The notes under the pieces are model-generated. The model worked only from the letters and a program-made list of their open reading frames with translations. It was not told the DNA's origin and did not search any database. Positions 36,700 to 47,419 of a stretch of DNA of 64,000 bases are shown one piece after another (position 1 is the stretch's first letter; each line of letters begins with the position of its first letter). The DNA lies in NCBI GenBank assembly GCA_009809945.1, contig WTPW01000845.1, forward strand, positions 180,871 through 244,870. The letters run 5' to 3'. The position numbers and the translations under genes were made by a program. Source of the DNA: Gigaspora margarita (Eukaryota; Glomeromycota; Glomeromycetes; Diversisporales; Gigasporaceae).

Positions 36700-37220
36700 G
36701 ACCTGAAAATAAGCTAGTTCAAAAATAAGCTATTCACATAATCGATTATACTTGCTACATAGTAAAGTTATAATTTTACTATATAAATCAATCACAAGCG
36801 CTTAAGTAAACTTATTCTAAAGATCAAAATACGTATATCTGAAATTTTCATATAAATCAGATAACTTTTTATTATTTGACTTCTAATTTTTATATTCAAC
36901 AGAAAAAATTAATTTTTTTTTAAAAAACATATTCATTGAACATAAAAATTAAAAGTCAAATAATAAAGCATTGTCTGATTTATATAAAAATTTTAGAATA
37001 TATGTATTTCGATCTTTAGAATAAGTTTACTTAAGCATTTATAATCGATTTATATAGTAAAATTATAATTTTACTATGTAGCAATTATAATCAATTGACT
37101 TTATAAGCTACTTTCAATTTTTTGTGTTCCAAATCGGGCAAAAAATGTAGCATATTTCAGGAACATATAGTAATACAACATATTTATTTATTTATTGTTA
37201 TAAATTGAAACTAAGCTACC
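36700..37220. mobile_element. Foldback element of about 0.5 kb related to 13,633-14,370
   Basis: AAAATAAGCTA near 36710 and inverted AGCTAC near 37110 and 37210 bracket arms containing ATAGTAAAGTTATAATTTTACTAT and TAAGTAAACTTATTCTAAAG in both orientations. The centre lies near 36,910. The same landmarks (AAGATCAAAATACATAT, GTAAACTTATT) occur in the palindrome at 13.6-14.4 kb. Confidence 0.6.
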
Positions 37221-37949
37221 CCTTTGTTGTGTCTTAAATTTTATTCGTAATACAAAATAAATTTATTTAAATAAAATATTATATGTACTAATTAATTTGT
37301 GTTCAGATCTGGATTACAAAATTTATTATATAAATTTGGTATATCCAAAGTAAATAAATATAAATTACTATATTACTATGAAATAATGCACACTTGCATA
37401 GTGTTTTGATCATCTGTGTGCTATTTTGAGTGTGCGCATATACACTATTTTGAGGCAAACTGATTTTTTAAGCTATATGTATAAGATGTACAAAATTGTG
37501 CCCATGTTCAGTATATAAATATTTATCTGGAAATCAAAAAACCTCAATCTCTTTAAATAGAGAAAATCTTTGGATATAGCAAATCAAAAATAGAAGTGCG
37601 ATTGAAATTGTTTTCTTTTATTCTCATTATTAAGCAGCGCCAATTAACATTTATTATGCACTCACATGTGAAATTAATAGATATTTTTTGTGCAGATAGG
37701 GCATTTGTGACTGTGGGATAATTTTATTTTGTTTTGATTAATTCCCTTACAATATCATTTTTGCAAGTACAAAATTTGTATTAATATTGACTGACACATT
37801 TCTTCACTATTATATTATCTCATATCAATTGTTAATGAATTTGAATTATGATGACATTCTTTGATTATAACTTGCTCATCAATATATTAGTCTTAACATT
37901 TTGATCACGGGTTATATAACCAATCAAAAGCGTTAAAGTACAATAACTT
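37221..37949. other. Intergenic, no gene recognised
   Basis: Near 37380-37450 GTGTGCTATTTTGAG-type motifs recur and resemble 38810-38860. 37870-37990 shows a diverged tandem copy of the outer end of the large inverted repeat that follows. Confidence 0.4.
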
Positions 37950-39149
37950 GATTATAATACTATATTAGTTTTAGCACACTGATCACCTTTCGAACATAAC
38001 TGTGATTTTATTAATTGGTAGATTGACATAAAACTACGAATCGCTAAGAAAATTAGTTGATTAACAGGTAGACCAAAAATTCTGGAAATCAATCATTTAA
38101 ATATTTGGTCGAACGTAATTTTTTTTTATGTTTACTAATATATTCACTATTTTTTTATTAATCTTATATTTTATCTATCATAGAGCATTGTGGTTTTCTT
38201 GCACTTGTTCTTGCACTTGAACTTATTCTTGCACTTATTCTTGAACTTGAGATCATTATACAAACGTTTTCAAATTCGTAACTTTTTTTAGCTCAAAATA
38301 GTTTGTAAATATTAGACAATAAAATAAAAGTAAATTTGGCAAGTTCACTTTTCATGATTTGGTGTTGTTTAAGGGTGTTAATAAGGCTGTTAAAAATATT
38401 ATAATAATTACTCAAATGTTATAATAATAACTTGACCATAATAATTGTCATAATCATCTTATGTACCACATTTAGGTCACATTTTCAGATACGACCAATC
38501 AAAATGTTTAAGCGAAAAGACCCAGAATTGAGTTAATTATACTAATATTTAATTTTCTATATAAAATTTTGATGAGATAAAATGTGCATGATTCGGAAAC
38601 ATGCATTCATGCGCATAATTGAGGAATCATACGCATGCATGAAATACATCTCTATTTACTGTATAATACATTATAATGTAGTTATATAATTATGATTCGA
38701 CTGCGTGAAAAAAGAAGTTTGTTTGAACTTTAAAAATTTGCTGAACCTGATAAAAATGATTGAACACTTTTGTTATGCATTCAATTATATAGTATTCTAT
38801 ACATGGTGCGTGCTATTTTGGGACACACATGGGTGTTATTTCAAACCCCAGTATGCTATTTTTAGGGGATGTGATCTTCAAAATAACGCCCATGATCATT
38901 ATTTCGCAGTAATACAGTATTTGTTTTGAAGGTTTTAGTTCAGATTATCAAGAGTTTGGTATATAGAGGGCCAGATTAAAAAGAGGCAAATGTATGCAAC
39001 TTTATAAGCTTGTACTATGCAATGTATTACTATACTTATTCTAAAATATGCAGTTAAAATTTTAGCTTAATTGGATTAGTAGTTATTAAAATATAAAATA
39101 AAACTAATTTATTATAATAAAAGAATAGAAATTTGTTCACCCTTAACAT

Positions 39150-39719
39150 GTTGCATCCCTGTAATTCAACCAATCAAATCGCCCTATTTTGTAGACAAAA
39201 AATTTTTTTTAAAAAACTAAAAATTCTACTAGTAAATATAAGAATAAATAAGTGATAACTAAATATAAAGTGTAAAATTTTATCCTGAACAACTTTTTCT
39301 AAGTTACAAAGACAGATAGATTATCTTAGTAAAAAAAGACGTATTATAAAAAAAACAAAAATTTCAAATATTAGCACATATAAACTTTTTTTTACTAATT
39401 TAGTCTATATTTATATTTAAGTATTATATGCAAAATTTTATACTAAACAACTTTTTCTAAGTCAAAAAAGTAGATTTTTTAGTAAAAAAAAGTTTTATAT
39501 GTGCTAACTTTTGAAATTTTTGTTTTTCTTATAAAACATCTTTTTTTACTAAGACAATCTATCTTTATAACTTAGAAAAAGTTGTTTAAAAAAAATTTTA
39601 CATTGTATGGTGTGCTATTTTATATATATTTTACACTTTATTAAGTAAAAACTTTAATTTTTAAAAAAAATTTTTTGTCTATAAAATTGAGCGATTTGAT
39701 TTGTTGGACAGGGTGCGAC
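39150..39719. mobile_element. 570-bp palindromic MITE
   Basis: GTTGCATCCCTG at the left pairs with CAGGGTGCGAC at the right. AATCAAATCGC, TAGACAAAAAATTTTTTTT and AACAACTTTTTCTAAGTTA are found in both arms in inverted orientation. No coding capacity. Confidence 0.7.
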
Positions 39720-39792
39720 AAATTTATATTCCCATAATAAGATTATATAAATTACTATAGGGTATTAGTGTATAAAATCTATATGCACAATG

Positions 39793-40690
39793 CTTTGAAA
39801 AATAGGCCTGTGTTATGGTACCATTTCTCCTTGTTGGTCCTTTGGTATACCATTTTGAATGGGAGCCATCAGGTGCACAAAATCCAAGGATCGGAAAATG
39901 GATACCTATTTGGAAGTTCTGAGTGAGGAAGTAGCAAAGATCTTTGATAGTGCTAACCATAATTGGAATATCAGAAAACTAGAGCCAGAGAACCAGATGA
40001 CAAGATCCTCAAGGAGGGTCCACCAACCTGGCTGCTGGAGTTGCATCAGAGGAAAAGGACATGTGTTTTGGCAGCATGTACCAAGAGGAGGGAGTCCATT
40101 TGGTACCTAAAGCCGGGCTGACTGACCCTTCCGGGCTAACTAGTTTGGAAGTTTGGAGATGAGGAAGGACCAATAGGAAGGTTGTGGTGGGTATCAGGAT
40201 TGGAGTGAACCTTACAAGGGCAGAAGTAGGTAATGGTAGGAGTTTAATGGTTAGCCCTGACCCCAAGTGTCGATATAATGCAGATGCATAAGTTACTGAA
40301 GTGTAGGTAATACCTGTGTGGGACATGAACTGCTCTACAAAGTGTTTCACGAGAATAAACTAGTCCTAAGGGGGTTTTTCGGTATATCCAGGACTGGCCT
40401 TGACTGCCTTATATAACGGAGAACTGTACTGGTGATACAAGGAGGACTTGGCAGGAGGCGCAGAGACCAGAGGGTTTAAATAGACAATGCCGGTATGTGG
40501 GTTGCAGGTATGGCAACTAGTGTAAGACCTTCGGGTGGCTACTTAAATAGGCAACCAAAGTTGCAGGTGTGGCTAGTTGTACTCTCATCAATGTAACAAA
40601 TGCCAGGGTGCCTCTGGAGGCACCCGTGGTCTGATTTACTTGAATAAAAGCTTCTCCCCAGAGCGAAAACTTTGACATATTAAAAAAAAA
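39793..40690 (+). mobile_element. SINE-like retroposon, copy B, with 16-bp target duplication
   Basis: Flanked by perfect direct repeats ATCTATATGCACAATG (39777-39792, 40691-40706). The 3' end carries an A run directly before the right repeat, the hallmark of target-primed reverse transcription. The body is GC-richer than its surroundings and shares blocks with 31,980-32,640 and, inverted, with 42,490-42,680 (AGAGGGTTTAAATAGACAAT; GTGGCTAGTTGTA). I saw no tRNA-like head at the 5' end, so it may be 5'-truncated or have another 5' module. Short frames within it are not convincing genes. Confidence 0.8.
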
Positions 40691-41129
40691 ATCTATATGC
40701 ACAATGTGCTTACATGCACATGTTTTTAAAAAGTTTCACATGTTTTTGGCTAGGAATATGCATGCAATTCATATGATTTGGGGCTAAATAGTGCATCAAA
40801 ATTGTTAGTAACATACAGAAGTTGTGCACATAGAGCACACTGTGCACATAATTTATTGTATATATATGTAAATTTATCTATATAAATTTAATATATCAGA
40901 GTCATATGGTGCACAATTTTTAAATTTGTTCACATAAATTATATGTCAATGTGCACAAGATCTACATACTTTTGGAATCAGATTTTATATACTGCTTATT
41001 GCCATAGTAACCCTGTGATCAACAATAAAAATCAATTATGTGAATTACATGCTCAATTATATCAATCAAGTACATAATTTATATAATCAATTTTTATTGG
41101 TCAATTAAATGGCAAAAGAAAAAAAAGAA

Positions 41130-41590
41130 AAAAAGAAATACAAATTTCAAACTAACATTAAAAAAATACAAAATTTGAACTAATATTAAAAAAAATATAT
41201 AAAGTTCGAACTAATATTAAAAAAAATACTAACATTAAAAAAAATACAAAATTTGAACTAGCATTAAAAATTTCAAATTAATATTAAAAAAAAAAAATCA
41301 CAAGGTAGTAAAAAATTTTGAGCTAACTTATAAAAAAACAAAAAAAAAAGACAAACTAGTAAAGAATTTGCATTATAACAAAAAAAAAGAAAAAAGATTT
41401 GATAAAAAATAAGAATTTAAAGTTTTTATATTAAAAAAAAAAATACAATTGTAAAGAATTTTGAATTTAAATTTTTATTATTAAAAAAAAAAATTAAAGA
41501 ATTTCAAACTTAAATTTTTATTATTAAAAAAAAAATTAAAGAATTTCAAACTTAAATTTTTATTATTAAAAAAAAAAAATTAAAGAATTT
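41130..41590. repeat. A-rich tandem repeats
   Basis: 41130-41310: about seven irregular units of 25-30 bp with TTTGAACTAATATTAAAAAA. 41440-41580: three to four units of about 43 bp with AAAGAATTTCAAACTTAAAT then TTTTATTATT and an A run. Confidence 0.75.
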
Positions 41591-42462
41591 TACATTGCTT
41601 CTTTAACTAGTTTATTCCAACTGATAGGATTATAACAGCCAAGAATTTTGTTAGTGCCTTAACTTTATAACTACAACAAGATGTGTTTGCTTATCACATA
41701 AGCTCCAACTAAATCTTTGGTAAACCATCTCTAGTTCTACAAAGAAGTATCTTGAAGCAACCTACAAAGTAATGATTATTAATAAGTCAATTTGAAAACT
41801 ATAAAAATTTGATTTTGAAGTACAACTGAAAAACTAACATACTTACTACTAAAAAACAATGAATAAGTACACAGACCTATCAAAAGAATACTATAAACTT
41901 ACTACCAAAAAACAACAAACAACCATGATGGACCTATTGAAGAATCTACTAAAAAATGAAATATTTACTGAAATAACTATAAACTTACCAAAAGCACTGC
42001 AGAAGAACTATAAAAAATTGCAATGATGAACTTATACTGAAGAAAAACAATGAAAAAATTAGTAACTATAAAAAAAACCAAAAAAAATCAAAATAAAAGC
42101 AAGTATAATCTACTAAAATACCTGAATAACAGGACATTCATAACCCAAATATGACTTCATGACAGTTTGTGTTCTAATCAAAGATTTTGATAATGGCTTC
42201 AATGACAACTTGATGACTCCAATGATGGCTCTAGTAACAGCTCTAGCAAAGACTCTAATAATGAAACTATAACTTTTAACAAAAAGAAGAAGAAAAAAAA
42301 GCTAGTTAAATAAAAAAGAAAAGAAAGGAAAGCATGAAAAAAGGCAAGCGCAAAAAAAACAATGATAATCAAAAAAATAATTATTGTTTATATATGATTA
42401 CTAATCTCAAAAAAAATGATTGGTCGATCATATAAGGGTCGCTTGGCAGCTATTACTATATA
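41591..42462. other. Intergenic; one weak coding remnant
   Basis: Between about 42211 and 42312 a plus-strand frame reads DDSNDGSSNSSSKDSNNET then a Lys run and a stop, like the tail of a disordered protein. No upstream exons could be linked to it. The rest is AT-rich with AAAACAATGA-type short repeats. Confidence 0.3.
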
Positions 42463-42479
42463 TATTAATTTGATATATA

Positions 42480-43194
42480 TTTTTTTTTTTTTTAGGTTTA
42501 GAGGCCGTGTGCTATGGCCGCGATTTATTATGAGTTATAGTGACGTAGTATTTGTTACATGAATGAGACTACAACTAGCCACACGTGCACTTTTGGTGCC
42601 TAATTTAAGTAGTCCGCCTAGAGGTTCTACACTAGCTACCATACCTACAACCCAACTATGGGAATTGTCTATTTAAACCCTCTGGTTCATGATCCCCCTA
42701 TTACTACCCGACGCACCACTTATTTAAGCAGATATTGTAGGGCCACAACCCTTTTACTTATCAACAACCTTAGGGCTACTTTACCCTCGCACAAACTGCC
42801 TACCGAGGCAACTTCCGTGTCCCATACATGTAGCATTGCCCGGATTTGGTAACCGAAGCTACCTGCCCTCATTAGGTTCGTTCCGATCGTAGTACCACCT
42901 TCTTTGGCAATACCGTAAGGACTGATTTTCACTACCTCCTAACTTGGGACTTGTCAAACAGGTTCTTGTGGGTTTTTTCCGGTTCCCTGGATTTGCGATG
43001 TAGTATATCATTGCGCCTGCGAGCTCCCATTTGAGATGGTGAAACCAAGGTTACAGGTTTTTTGCACCCAACCGATCATAAGCCACAATTACCAAACACA
43101 GATTTTAACTCCAACCGTCGTCAGTGGGATTCGAACTGTCAATCTGCCGCTTGGGGGGTGACACCTTGACCACTTCTCTAAGGCGCCACACCCC
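42480..43194 (-). mobile_element. tRNA-derived SINE, copy C, with 17-bp target duplication
   Basis: Perfect direct repeats TATTAATTTGATATATA flank it (42463-42479, 43195-43211). On the minus strand it begins exactly at 43194 with a tRNA-like head, GGGGTGTGGCGCCTTAGAGA then AGTGGTCAAGG (A box) and CAGTTCGAATCCCACTG (B box). It ends in a poly-A tract (poly-T at 42481-42493). The head looks like a class II tRNA, perhaps Leu or Ser. The 3' body matches the end of copy B. Transposition would depend on a LINE in trans. Confidence 0.85.
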
Positions 43195-43792
43195 TATTAA
43201 TTTGATATATAGTAATTAGTATTAAATTAAAAATTTATATTTTAACAACTACTATTTCAATTAAGCTAAAATTTTAACTATATATTTAGCATATATATAA
43301 CAATATACTTATACAATATAAACTTACAAAGTTGTATATTTATAACAAAAATAATTTTTTAAAAGAATCTGTTTTTTGTATCTTTTTTTAAAAAAAATTA
43401 AAATTTAAAAAACTACTATACAATTAAATGTCTATAAAAAGATAGTAAAAATTATATCAAAAGATAGCTTAGACCTTGTTTCATTTAGTATAAAAAAATT
43501 ATAAATAGATAATTAAAATTAAAATCTTTTTTATATAGTATGGATAGCAAAAACTATCCATTTTTTCAGCATTGTTTTAAAGTCTAATAACTTTACAACA
43601 AGTAATTATTTTAAAAATCTCTTTTACAAATTTTTTATTTGTAACTAAACTACAAATTAGTAAAACAGATTTTTGATATCTTGCTTTTTAAAGAAGTTAT
43701 AAGTAGAATTGTGACCCAAACACTTTTTTTTAGTTACAGTATTTCTACCTAATTTGGGTTTGGGATTCAGTATTTCTACCTAGTAGGGTTTC

Positions 43793-44052
43793 TTAAATTC
43801 AAATCAAATCAAATATTGGATTAATTTGAATTTGATCAAATCAAATTGACTCTGATTTGAATTTGATTTGATACAAATATTTGGATTTGAATTTGATTTG
43901 AATTTGAATTTTTAATAGTAATTTTCAAATCAAATATTTGTCAAATCAAATCAAATTTGGCCAAATTTAAATTTGATCAAATCAAATATTGCAAATTTGA
44001 ATTTGAATTTGATCAAATATTTGATTCAAATATTTGAAGATCAAATCAAATT
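43793..44052. repeat. Satellite-like array of CAAATCAAATTTGAATTTGAT words
   Basis: For about 260 bp nearly every word is TTTGAATTTGATTTGA or its complement, with switching orientation. This gives many overlapping short palindromes (CAAATATTTG). The base composition is unlike the flanks. Confidence 0.85.
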
Positions 44053-44680
44053 GTAGAACCCTACTACCTAGTTTGAGTTCATGACCAAACCCCAAATATA
44101 GTATCAAATTCAAAAACCATTGATTCATTATATAATCGTGCATGTGATAATATAATCTTAAATTATTCAATAAATTGTGCATGTTTCTGAATCATGCGCA
44201 TTTTATCCTATCAAAATTTATATAGAAAAATTAAATTTAAGTGTAATTAACTATCTATCTATATACTTCAATTCTGAGTCTGTTTGTTTTAACATTTTTG
44301 ATTGGTTGTATCCAAAAAATGTGACTTAAATGTGGTAAACTACCAAAAATACATAAGATGATTATGACAATTATCATGATCGAGTAATTATTATATTATT
44401 TTTAATGCTCTTAAACAACACAAAATTATAAAACGTAAATTTGCCAATTTACTTTTGTTGTTTGATATTTACAACCTATTTTGGGTTAAAAAAGTTTACA
44501 AATTTGAAAACATTTTGTATAATAGTCTCAAGTTCAAGAATAAGTGCAAGAATAAGTGCAAGTGCAAGAACAAGTGCAGGAACATGACAAATGCTCCACA
44601 ATAGATAAAACATAAGATTAATAAAAAAATGGTAAATATTAGTAAATATAAAAAAATTATATATTTAAATGATTGATTTC

Positions 44681-45858
44681 ATCAAATAAAATCAATAGAA
44701 TTTTACAAAACTCTTTCCAATGATCACTTGTTCCAAATTCTGAACAAAAGAAAAACAAAAAGTTTTTTAGTAAAAGACGAAGCAACTATAATACTGGTTC
44801 TTATAAAGGTCAACAGGCAAAACTCCTGGGACTCCCTTATATATTCGGCAAGCAAGCCAGAAGCGTTAGTTGTGCAAGATAACTGGCAGGTAGTGCCCTT
44901 GGCACAAGAAATTCTGGTGGAAGCAAAACTCTTTCATCAACAAAGGTTCCTTATAGCTGGCTAGGCGGTGAACTTAAAAAATGAGTTTTTCAACACTTTC
45001 TTTAAGGTTTTTTGGTAACAAGCACATAAGTATCATACACACAATACCATGTTCTCGCTTGAAGTTTTTTTTTTCTGGAATTTTGAACAGAAAGTGGGAA
45101 ATCCAGTGTACCCCCTCCAAAAGATCGGCATTGTTGTTCCTAACCTAATCGGGAAGAAGGTATNCAAGTAGATAAACAGAAACNGANNCNTAATGTGATA
45201 TGGCGCAGAGGAGTAGGCCGATCAGTGGAAACCAAATTCTAGAACTTTTTTTTTTCTCTTTTTCCTTCTTTTTATGTATATATAATACTTTGGCGAAGCA
45301 TTTTTCTATGCAGTATTATATAATTTTTAACTTTGAGAATAGAATTAAGTTTTTTTTTAGTTTTTTCATTTCTTTCCTTTCTTTTTTGTCTTCTTTTCTT
45401 TTGATAATATATGTCAGTCCCGTCATTAGTATAGGTTTTTTTTGTTTCTCTCACCTTTTATCATTTAATTTTGTTATTACTTGGTATTTTGTATAGGGTT
45501 TGAAGTTTTTCTACCTTTTTTTTTACTTCCTTTAAATTTTCTTGTTACTCTTTTTTCTTGTATAGTTAAGTACGGATATTTAATATCTGACCCCACCATA
45601 GATGCTAGGTGGAAGGAATTTGAAGAGAAATCCTATATTCTTGGCGGAACTGTCGTTAGGACATCTGATCTCTCCAGAGTATTGGTGCAATAGGACGTAT
45701 CTGGGCACTCATAGAAGCAGTCAGGTAATGTTAGCCTTATATATTAGAATGTTACAGGTAGTTAGAATAGTAATTAGTTTTTTAGTTAACTATAAGTTAC
45801 TTTTTTGTATTCGAGCTAAGTGCTAGTGAGTCCGTCAAAGAATAAAAAAAAAAAAAAA
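44681..45858 (+). mobile_element. Poly-A retroposon inserted in the right arm of the 8-kb inverted repeat
   Basis: GATTGATTTC direct repeats (44671-44680, 45859-45868) flank a 1.18-kb segment ending in an A run of about 17 bases. The segment is absent from the equivalent point of the left arm (near 38,090). It contains an open frame at 44728-44961 (DSLIYSASKPEALVVQDNWQ) and pyrimidine-rich tracts at 45245-45590. It could be a processed gene copy or a SINE-like element; its parent is not recognised. Several N bases lie near 45164-45190. Confidence 0.65.
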
Positions 45859-46025
45859 GATTGATTTCTAGAATTTTGGTCATAATTTTTGGCCTCCTAG
45901 ATTATCTGATAATCAACTAATTTTTTCAGGTTTTATTTTGATTTACCAACCAATAAAATTATGAATATGTTCAAAAGGTGATTAGTGTACTAAAACTAAT
46001 ATAGTAATATAATCAATAGGATTTA

Positions 46026-46830
46026 AGCTTCATCTGGAACCTTTTTTAATTTGTTCTAGGGTCTGATTTTGTATAATTTCCTCATTAACGTTTGCGTGAG
46101 CGTGCTTGTGTGTTTTTCCCTATAAATGTTTTTCATAACTAACATTTGGGATAATCACTAGGCAGATTTTAGACCCTAGATATCGAATTGTACCCCTTAG
46201 TTGGCCTAATTTATATGTCTATTTTTAGGTGGGTAGTGGATTTCCTCACTATGATGCTCCCTATCTAACATTATCTTGACAGTTCACTGCTATTAGATTT
46301 ACTTATATTTATCTATTTCATAGCTCCTTTTAAAGATAATATGCTTTTTTTGCCCCTGTATTGTCAGAGGTAGGGATTTTTACTGTTTATTAGCTATTTT
46401 TTGGCTACCTTTTTCTTGATTCTCAAATTTAGTAATAGATTCTTTAGAATGTACAGCAACTCTTTAAACTAAGATGCTTTGTTTTGGGTAGATCTCGTAT
46501 ACTGGTTTACATGGTTTTTGATTTAAATGTATCAGTCTCATATTTACCCATCTTCTTTCCTCATCATAAATCTTAATTCTTTTGTTGTATTCTCCCAGAT
46601 TCTTAGCTGTTTATCCCATTTGAAATAGATATTATGTTTATCCCAATACTTATTACAGGTCCAACTATAAAATTTCTGTGCCCAATCGGTAAGACGATAG
46701 GTCACATAAATTGCAATGATATGTCACAGAAACTTTCCGATATGTGGCATGTGATAGCTAGCTGATATTTGGTGTGTATCTGCAGCCAATCGGCTTAGCA
46801 CATATTGATCAGTTTCTTACAGCTTTATGT
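46026..46830. other. Intergenic, no gene recognised
   Basis: 46665-46800 contains CCAATCGG and CCGATT-type dyads (GCCAATCGG / CCAATCGGTAAG), perhaps a small eroded element. No frame with coding character. Confidence 0.4.
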
Positions 46831-46835
46831 AATAT

Positions 46836-47170
46836 ATATAACGTTCTAATATTTATGTAATATTTCCAAAATATTTGCAAAATTTTATAACATATTGTTA
46901 AATACGATACCAATATTAGAAAATTTTTACAACATATCTTAATATTCTATGATAATATATATATCTTCGATATATATATATATATATATCAGATATATAT
47001 ATATCTTCAATATATATATATATATTAATATAAGAACTAGTTAATATTTATGTGATATTTTCAAAATGTCTGTGAAATTTATATGACATATCGTCATATA
47101 TTATATCAATATCAGAAAATTTATACAACATATCTTAGTATTCTATAATAATATATACATCGAAATATCT
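46836..47170. repeat. Dimer of a roughly 200-bp unit with TA microsatellite
   Basis: About 46836-46975 and 47034-47170 are diverged copies (TTATGTAATATTTCCAAAAT against TTATGTGATATTTTCAAAAT; both with ACAACATATCTTA then TATTCTAT). An (AT)n tract at about 46961-47027 lies between them. Confidence 0.7.
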
Positions 47171-47419
47171 ATATACAATTATAGAAACTAATTTAATACT
47201 TGATTATATTCATATACATTCCAAATTTCTACTCAATTTATATGAAATATAAGCTTGTTGATAGCAGCATTAAACTTATCAATTTATTAACTATATTATT
47301 TTACATATAGCAATATAAAAGAAAAAATGCAGCTATTATATTGAATTTTTATTAATCTATCTCAACATTATTATTAACGTTATCCTCCTTATTTTTTATT
47401 CCACGATAATATCCAAATT

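Larger units (their letters stand above)
37950..46025. mobile_element. 8-kb structure with long terminal inverted repeats (about 700 bp)
   Basis: The left arm (about 37950-38690) is inverted at about 44110-44680 plus 45869-46025. Landmarks in both arms are ACTAATATAGT, GGAAATCAATCATTTAAAT, a run of CTTGCACTTATTCTTG (inverted as CAAGAATAAGTGCAAG), ATAAGATGATTATGACAATTA and GAATCATGCGCA. The right arm is interrupted by a poly-A retroposon (44,681-45,858). The interior has retroposons, a MITE and A-rich repeats but no recognisable transposase. It may be a large non-autonomous element or a segmental inversion-duplication; exact ends and TSD are not resolved. Confidence 0.6.

Noticed and set aside
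36556..37320. A complete pogo element starting with CAGTCGCCTCTC
   Set aside because: No inverted partner of this terminus was found downstream; only the left end is supported.
43105..43194. A functional tRNA gene on the minus strand
   Set aside because: The head lies exactly at the 5' end of a poly-A retroposon with target duplications and does not close into a good acceptor stem, so SINE origin is preferred.
45200..45496. 98-aa Phe/Ser-rich frame
   Set aside because: It is generated by pyrimidine-rich tracts within a retroposon and has no domain-like pattern.
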